Source: Myxococcota bacterium (GTDB lineage Bacteria; Myxococcota_C; UBA6777). From it: 8,732 nucleotides of DNA. A program made the position numbers and the translations under genes. The notes under the pieces are model-generated. The model was not told the DNA's origin, did not search any database, and saw only the letters and a list, made by a program, of their open reading frames with translations. Below, piece by piece: positions 5,075-8,732 of this stretch. Position 1 is the first letter of the stretch. Every line of letters starts with the position of its first letter. The stretch is from the NCBI GenBank assembly GCA_963169055.1, contig CAUJFU010000339.1, positions 1 to 8,732 of the forward strand, in the 5' to 3' direction.

Positions 5075-5965
5075 ATGACCAGCAAAGAATCCCTCGGTCT
5101 CCAACTCGGCGAGATCAACGCCGCCAACGCCGCGATTCTCCGAGATCGCGATCAACGTGCGGTTGTCGAGCTAGACCCCGATCATCCGGGCTTTCGTGAT
5201 GTAGCTTACCGCGCCCGACGCAACGCCATCGCAGACATCGCTCTTCGCTACAAACCCGGAACTCCCCTTCCTACCGTTGATTACACTGCCGAAGAACACG
5301 ACACTTGGCGTATCATCTGCGATCACCTGCTACCCACACAACAACGTCTTGCCTGTCGCGCCTATCTCGAAGCAGCAGCCAACCTCCAACTTCCGACGCA
5401 ACAACTTCCCCAACTACGGGACGTTTCTGCTCGCCTCGAACAACTCAGCGGTTTTCGCCTTGAACCCGCAGCAGGGCTGGTCGATCCTCGTGTCTTTTTG
5501 TGTACGCTTGGCGAAGGGATCTTCTTATCCACCCAATACATCCGCCATCCCTCGGCACCCCTCTATACCCCCGAACCAGACATCGTTCACGAACTTCTCG
5601 GACACGCCGTCACATTGGCTCATCCACAGCTCGCCGAGATTAACCGCGCACTCGGTCAAGCCGCCCAACGCACCGAATCCAACGAGATGCTCGAAAAGCT
5701 CGGTCGCATCTACTGGTACACCATCGAGTTCGGAGTCTTGATGGAAGGACAACAGCCCAAAGCCTACGGTGCAGGTTTGCTGTCTTCGGCTGGAGAACTC
5801 CAACGTGTCGAAACCGTAGAACTCCGTCCCTTCGACCTTTACGAGATGATCGAACGTTCGTACGATGTCACCCAATACCAACCCTTCCTCTATTGCGCTC
5901 CTTCTTTCGAAGAGATGCTGATCCAACTCCAAGATTTTCTCAACCGTTGGCCCCGCATCTACTGA
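5075..5965 (+). CDS. phhA: pterin-dependent aromatic amino acid hydroxylase (probable phenylalanine 4-monooxygenase)
   Basis: The protein has 296 residues from ATG 5075, chosen for the GAAAGG at 5061-5066; ATG 5051 and TTG 5024 are in-frame alternatives without a good site. The length fits single-domain bacterial members. The Fe(II) facial triad is visible: His172 and His177 in PDIVHELLGH, and Glu218 in IYWYTIEFG. Other family signatures are FLSTQYIRH.S.PLYTPEPD (150-169) and KAYGAGLLSSAGELQ (229-243). There is no N-terminal ACT domain. The family uses tetrahydrobiopterin or a related pterin and O2 to hydroxylate Phe to Tyr in the cytoplasm; Trp hydroxylation cannot be excluded from sequence. 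The YTPEPD/HELLGH stretch resembles the animal and actinobacterial/deltaproteobacterial type more than the Pseudomonas type. No pterin carbinolamine dehydratase or Tyr-catabolism gene is in the window, and the gene appears to stand alone behind an FNR-like site. Confidence 0.93.
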   Translation: MTSKESLGLQLGEINAANAAILRDRDQRAVVELDPDHPGFRDVAYRARRNAIADIALRYKPGTPLPTVDYTAEEHDTWRIICDHLLPTQQRLACRAYLEAAANLQLPTQQLPQLRDVSARLEQLSGFRLEPAAGLVDPRVFLCTLGEGIFLSTQYIRHPSAPLYTPEPDIVHELLGHAVTLAHPQLAEINRALGQAAQRTESNEMLEKLGRIYWYTIEFGVLMEGQQPKAYGAGLLSSAGELQRVETVELRPFDLYEMIERSYDVTQYQPFLYCAPSFEEMLIQLQDFLNRWPRIY

Positions 5966-6023
5966 TCTTTTGCCGAAGACCACGCGAGCCACAAAAGGTT
6001 GTCTTCTCTTTGGAAAAGAATAA

Positions 6024-7046
6024 TTACGGAAATTCCGTGCGAACATAAGGCAGCGATGGGAGAACAAAAGGGAGGAGAAGCGAGGCTGTTTTGGGGGTTG
6101 CAGTTTGCTTTTGTGGCAAAAAGAACAACACAGCCGCGCCGATCCCCGCAGCCGCTCCAAGTCCCACAAAAGTCCAACCTGTCGGCGTTTGCCAACCGCT
6201 CTGATACAAGGCATCACGAGCTTGGCGTGCAGGCGTAGCAGGATTGGCGATCTGCCCTTGGTTGCTTGCGGAGACCCCCACAAACACCACCCCTGTCACG
6301 ATCAAAGCCCCCGCCACAGCCACCGCAGCCCACGCCAAGGGTCTCGGCTTGGAAGAAGCGGACGGTTTGGCGGGCGGTGTGACCGCACCGTTAAAGACCC
6401 GATCATCGGGCTTTCGGTCGTCAGGCTTGCGAGCAAGAGGCGCAGCGGCAACCAGATCCAGACGCAACGTCACGGGTGTTTCAGACTTCACTTCAAGGGT
6501 GTGCTGTTTCGGAAGATAGCCGTTGGCCGTGAGTTGGAGGGTGTACGTTCCGGGCCGTAGCTTGGCGGTCAAGGGCATCGCGCCTTTGCGGAGATACTTG
6601 TCTCCTGTCAACACAAACTCTGCACCGGCAGGAACACTTGTGAAAGAAACTCCCGCATAACCAATTAATTTTTCTAATTTTTGGATCATACTATCTGACC
6701 AAAAGTTCGACTGGGGGGCTTCTTTCTTGTACTCTTCGAGCGCAGCGATGGCTTTTTCGCGCAAAATCGCAGCATCGGTGGGGTTCAATTGGTTGAGTGC
6801 AGCAAGTCGATACGATTGTGCGATGTTGACGAGATATTGGGGAGATTTGTGTTTTTTGCGGAGCACTTCATAACAAGGCGCAGACTGCAAAAAAAACTTT
6901 TTCCGATAAAGCTGAAAACAACGATCGCTCTCCTGTTTGATCTCGGGAGAAGGGGTATCTTGCGCAAAGGCCACTGATTTTCCCGAAAGATAGGGAGAAA
7001 CCAAAAAGACCAAACCGCACCAAGCGAGCCTCCAAGTCCACACCAT
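6024..7046 (-). CDS. PEGA-domain envelope protein with signal peptide
   Basis: The protein has 340 residues if started at ATG 7046, which has an AGGGGG nine bases upstream and opens directly on a signal sequence (hydrophobic core 8-20, A-F-A-Q at 26-29). An in-frame ATG at 7100 with GGAG is a real alternative that adds 18 residues and lies only 14 bp behind the preceding gene. The N-terminal region (about 34-128) is helical and TPR-like (YLVNIAQSYRLAALN...AIAALEEYKKEAP). A PEGA domain follows at about 130-198: GVSFTSVPAGAEFVLTG, G-x-M-P-L, LRPGTYTLQLTANGYLP. A linker contains a duplicated RKPDD (206-215), followed by hydrophobic segments at about 237-260 and 289-311. PEGA domains are small beta domains common in extracytoplasmic surface proteins of myxobacteria and other bacteria. 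It is probably co-transcribed with the upstream Pro-rich membrane protein. The binding partner is unknown. Confidence 0.85.
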   Translation of the reverse strand: MVWTWRLAWCGLVFLVSPYLSGKSVAFAQDTPSPEIKQESDRCFQLYRKKFFLQSAPCYEVLRKKHKSPQYLVNIAQSYRLAALNQLNPTDAAILREKAIAALEEYKKEAPQSNFWSDSMIQKLEKLIGYAGVSFTSVPAGAEFVLTGDKYLRKGAMPLTAKLRPGTYTLQLTANGYLPKQHTLEVKSETPVTLRLDLVAAAPLARKPDDRKPDDRVFNGAVTPPAKPSASSKPRPLAWAAVAVAGALIVTGVVFVGVSASNQGQIANPATPARQARDALYQSGWQTPTGWTFVGLGAAAGIGAAVLFFLPQKQTATPKTASLLLPFVLPSLPYVRTEFP

Positions 7047-7114
7047 AATGAAACGCCCCCTGTATCGGCCCGTATCGCTAGATTGAAACGGATATTGCAT
7101 CGAGATCTCCGTAA

Positions 7115-8732
7115 TTATTTCGAGCAGCCACCGTCTGCGGGAGGCGCGATATTGGCATCCACCAAAGCAAAACGGATGGTCGTGCGAGACGATAACTTCA
7201 TTTGGCAGAGGTGATACGCTGTGACGTCGGGCTTGTAAGCGAGCATCAGCACGTTCGTAGACACAGGGATCTGGATACATCCCTTCGCATCAGGCGAAAC
7301 CACCGAGGCTTGCACACGGATCATTACCTTATGCAAAGGCATCCCGACCGATTGAAGGCGGATCGCACGCATCCCCGCAGCGGATGGACACCCACCCGAT
7401 CGGACGAAGGCTTTTCGTACAACGGCACGACGAGCAGGTCGAGTGCGGCGAACAGGTCGAGGACGCCGAATATTCGGGGTGGGGGAAACCTTCGTCCGTG
7501 TGGGATCGTCTCCGTTTGGCGAGGCTGTGGGTTGCCTTTCTTGGGGGACTTCCTCCTCCCGACGCTCAGGCGCAGGTTCTACCCTCTGAGACGAAGAGTC
7601 TTTAGCCTCGGGTGAGCGGGGTTTTGCATCTGCCATCGGTGGTTTTGCATCGGAAGCTTGACCCTTCGCATCGGGAGATAGGGCTGCAAGCGCCCGCGCA
7701 GAGGGATTTTCCCCAATGCGGCGTGTTCTCGGAGCCTCGTCCGTCTTGGCTTGTGTTCGCTGTTTTGGCGGAGGTTGTGGAGTCGTCTTCGAGAACAGCC
7801 CGACCCACAAAGCCCCCACGATCAGCAACACGCTCGCTCCGCCCAAGATCAGCGGTAGCCGCGATGGTTTAGACGAGGCCCCTTGCTCCCATGCCGCGTC
7901 ACCTTCGGATGCCCACGGTTCGGCCTTGCCTGTTTCCATCGCGCTAAAGTCGCGCATGGGCGGCGCAATTTCCTTCAACGGAAGTCCACTACGACCCACA
8001 ACAGAGTCCGCCGTCAATACAGGCCCAGCAGCTTCGGAAGAAAGCGACGAAGAGGCCAACGAAGCAGAGACAGGCATCGCAGAGACAGGCATCGCAGGAA
8101 CAACAGCTTCTTGCGCATCAGATATTCCGCCGCTCCTTAATTGTGAAGGAGGCGGTAGTTGCGCGGCTTTGATGGCTTCCGTCGGGGGAGGCGGTGGCTG
8201 CGCGGCTTTGATGGCTTCCGTCGGAGGTGGCGGTGGCTGCGCGGCTTTGATGGCTTCCGTCGGAGGTGGCGGTGGCTGCGCGGTTTTGAGTGCTTCCGTC
8301 GGAGGTGGCGGTGGTTGCGCGACCTTGGGCATATCAAGGGGAGATTGAGTAGGAAGTGCTATGTTTGCAGGAACAGCGATAAAGTCGGCAGTTCCGCTTT
8401 TTTGCTCAGGTGAAAGAACTGCGGTGGTGGGAACCGCAACAAAATCAGCGGTTCCGCTCTTTTGTGGGGAGAGCTCTGTGGGGGCGATTGGTGAGGTGAT
8501 GGTGTGGAGGTTGGCGATCGAGACGGTGCTTGGGACGGCGACAAATTCGTCTGTACCACCCGAATAAACAGGCTGAGGAGCAGGAGTCGATGGCACAGGC
8601 CGAGACACAGGAGCCGATGGCATGGGCTGAGACGTAGAAGGCGACGACACAGGAGCAAGCACGGAAGCTGGTAGAACGAGCGGAGGCGAAGAAGCCGATG
8701 GGGACGGAGACATCGCAGCCTGATTGAGCGTA
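7115..8732 (-). CDS. Pro-rich single-span membrane protein, 3' part (possible Ser/Thr kinase tail)
   Basis: The frame is open to the right window edge. An in-frame ATG at 8713 exists but lacks a good ribosome binding site, and codons before it are also open (ending T-L-N-Q-A-A), so I treat the gene as 5'-truncated. Numbering from that ATG gives 532 residues. A Pro/Ser/Ala-rich region (1-50) precedes three copies of an SG(G)T-(A/D)-(D/E)-F-(V/I)-A-V-P motif (51-61, 86-95, 106-115). Four 13-residue AQPPPPPTEA-(I/L)-K-x repeats follow (132-183), then one membrane segment (about 286-306). An Ala/Lys/Arg-rich linker (310-440) leads to a C-terminal beta-type domain with four Cys (442, 479, 503, 530). 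The likely topology is N-terminus in the cytoplasm and the Cys domain outside. This layout matches juxtamembrane and sensor parts of myxobacterial Hanks-type kinases, but no kinase motif is in the window, so that identity is inference. The PEGA gene follows on the same strand. Confidence 0.75.
   Translation of the reverse strand, partial: TLNQAAMSPSPSASSPPLVLPASVLAPVSSPSTSQPMPSAPVSRPVPSTPAPQPVYSGGTDEFVAVPSTVSIANLHTITSPIAPTELSPQKSGTADFVAVPTTAVLSPEQKSGTADFIAVPANIALPTQSPLDMPKVAQPPPPPTEALKTAQPPPPPTEAIKAAQPPPPPTEAIKAAQPPPPPTEAIKAAQLPPPSQLRSGGISDAQEAVVPAMPVSAMPVSASLASSSLSSEAAGPVLTADSVVGRSGLPLKEIAPPMRDFSAMETGKAEPWASEGDAAWEQGASSKPSRLPLILGGASVLLIVGALWVGLFSKTTPQPPPKQRTQAKTDEAPRTRRIGENPSARALAALSPDAKGQASDAKPPMADAKPRSPEAKDSSSQRVEPAPERREEEVPQERQPTASPNGDDPTRTKVSPTPNIRRPRPVRRTRPARRAVVRKAFVRSGGCPSAAGMRAIRLQSVGMPLHKVMIRVQASVVSPDAKGCIQIPVSTNVLMLAYKPDVTAYHLCQMKLSSRTTIRFALVDANIAPPADGGCSK
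8143..8320 (-). repeat. 39-bp in-frame tandem repeat (Pro-rich)
   Basis: Four near-identical 39-bp units (8165-8320) and a degenerate partial fifth (8143-8164) encode AQPPPPPTEA-(I/L)-K-(A/T). On the plus strand the unit reads ...gcggctttgatggcttccgtcggaggtggcggtggct.... The two central units are almost identical at the DNA level, and the outer ones carry more changes. Because 39 is a multiple of three, gain or loss of units keeps the frame. Confidence 0.9.
8369..8563 (-). repeat. three dispersed SGTADFVAVP motif copies
   Basis: Copies lie at 8531-8563 (SGGTDEFVAVP), 8429-8458 (SGTADFVAVP) and 8369-8398 (SGTADFIAVP). The two SGTAD copies are 60 bp apart start to start and are similar in DNA over a wider unit that includes the preceding SPEQK/SPQK, so they look like a tandem duplication; the third is older. 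The motif is of unknown meaning. Confidence 0.75.

Noticed and set aside
6026-6038. ACGGAA-A-TTCCGT dyad at the end of the PEGA gene as a terminator
   Set aside because: The one-base centre leaves at most a short hairpin with no T tract on either strand; more likely a chance dyad at the stop codon.
5525-6283. 252-codon minus-strand frame overlapping the hydroxylase
   Set aside because: It is opposite a hydroxylase with intact catalytic residues and overlaps the PEGA gene. No recognisable domain or ribosome binding site.
7716-8348. 210-codon plus-strand frame with GGGGGCAALMASV repeats
   Set aside because: It is the antisense reading of the 39-bp repeat encoding the Pro-rich segment; the repeat makes any frame look periodic. 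No start signal supports it.
1-8732. Defence system, prophage, CRISPR array or toxin-antitoxin locus
   Set aside because: I looked for nuclease, methylase, integrase, Cas and toxin-type signatures and for regular repeat-spacer patterns and saw none; the only regular repeats are inside the Pro-rich gene.

Overview
The window looks like a chromosomal segment of a Gram-negative bacterium. A Myxococcota/Bradymonadota-type (deltaproteobacterial) lineage is my best guess. The grounds are a PEGA-domain membrane protein next to a very Pro-rich single-span membrane protein, a secreted Cys-rich protein with a C-x2-G-x3-R-C-type motif, and an aromatic amino acid hydroxylase of the YTPEPD/HELLGH type. 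This placement is an inference from protein style, not from a marker gene. I see no rRNA, tRNA, CRISPR array, transposase or phage gene.

Layout. Positions 1-462 are non-coding: a dispersed repeat (1-167), an A+T-rich leader, and a strong hairpin (409-437) just ahead of the first gene. On the + strand follow a small secreted 12-Cys protein (463-927), a protein with two S1-like OB folds (1024-1497) and a flavodoxin-fold NAD(P)H:quinone-type oxidoreductase (1633-2301). The oxidoreductase runs tail to tail into a minus-strand sensor histidine kinase (2298-3890), and both genes end in the same CTAG. The kinase is transcribed divergently from an OmpR-type response regulator (4017-4766). The two presumably form one two-component pair sharing a 126-bp intergenic control region.

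A second copy of the dispersed repeat (4778-4945) lies just behind the regulator. It is followed by a perfect FNR-type palindrome (4955-4968) ahead of a pterin-dependent aromatic amino acid hydroxylase (5075-5965). The right part of the window is a minus-strand, operon-like pair. The first gene is the 3' part of a Pro-rich membrane protein entering from beyond the right edge (8732-7115), plausibly the tail of a Hanks-type kinase whose catalytic domain is not visible. The second is a secreted or membrane PEGA-domain protein (7046-6024).

How they work together: the kinase and regulator form a signalling unit, and the PEGA and Pro-rich proteins are probably an envelope-associated complex. The hydroxylase is a stand-alone catabolic gene that may be oxygen-regulated. 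No multi-gene novel system is evident. The least explained items are the dispersed repeat with its inverted-end motif, the leader hairpin, and the repeated SGTADF and Pro-rich motifs in the partial protein.
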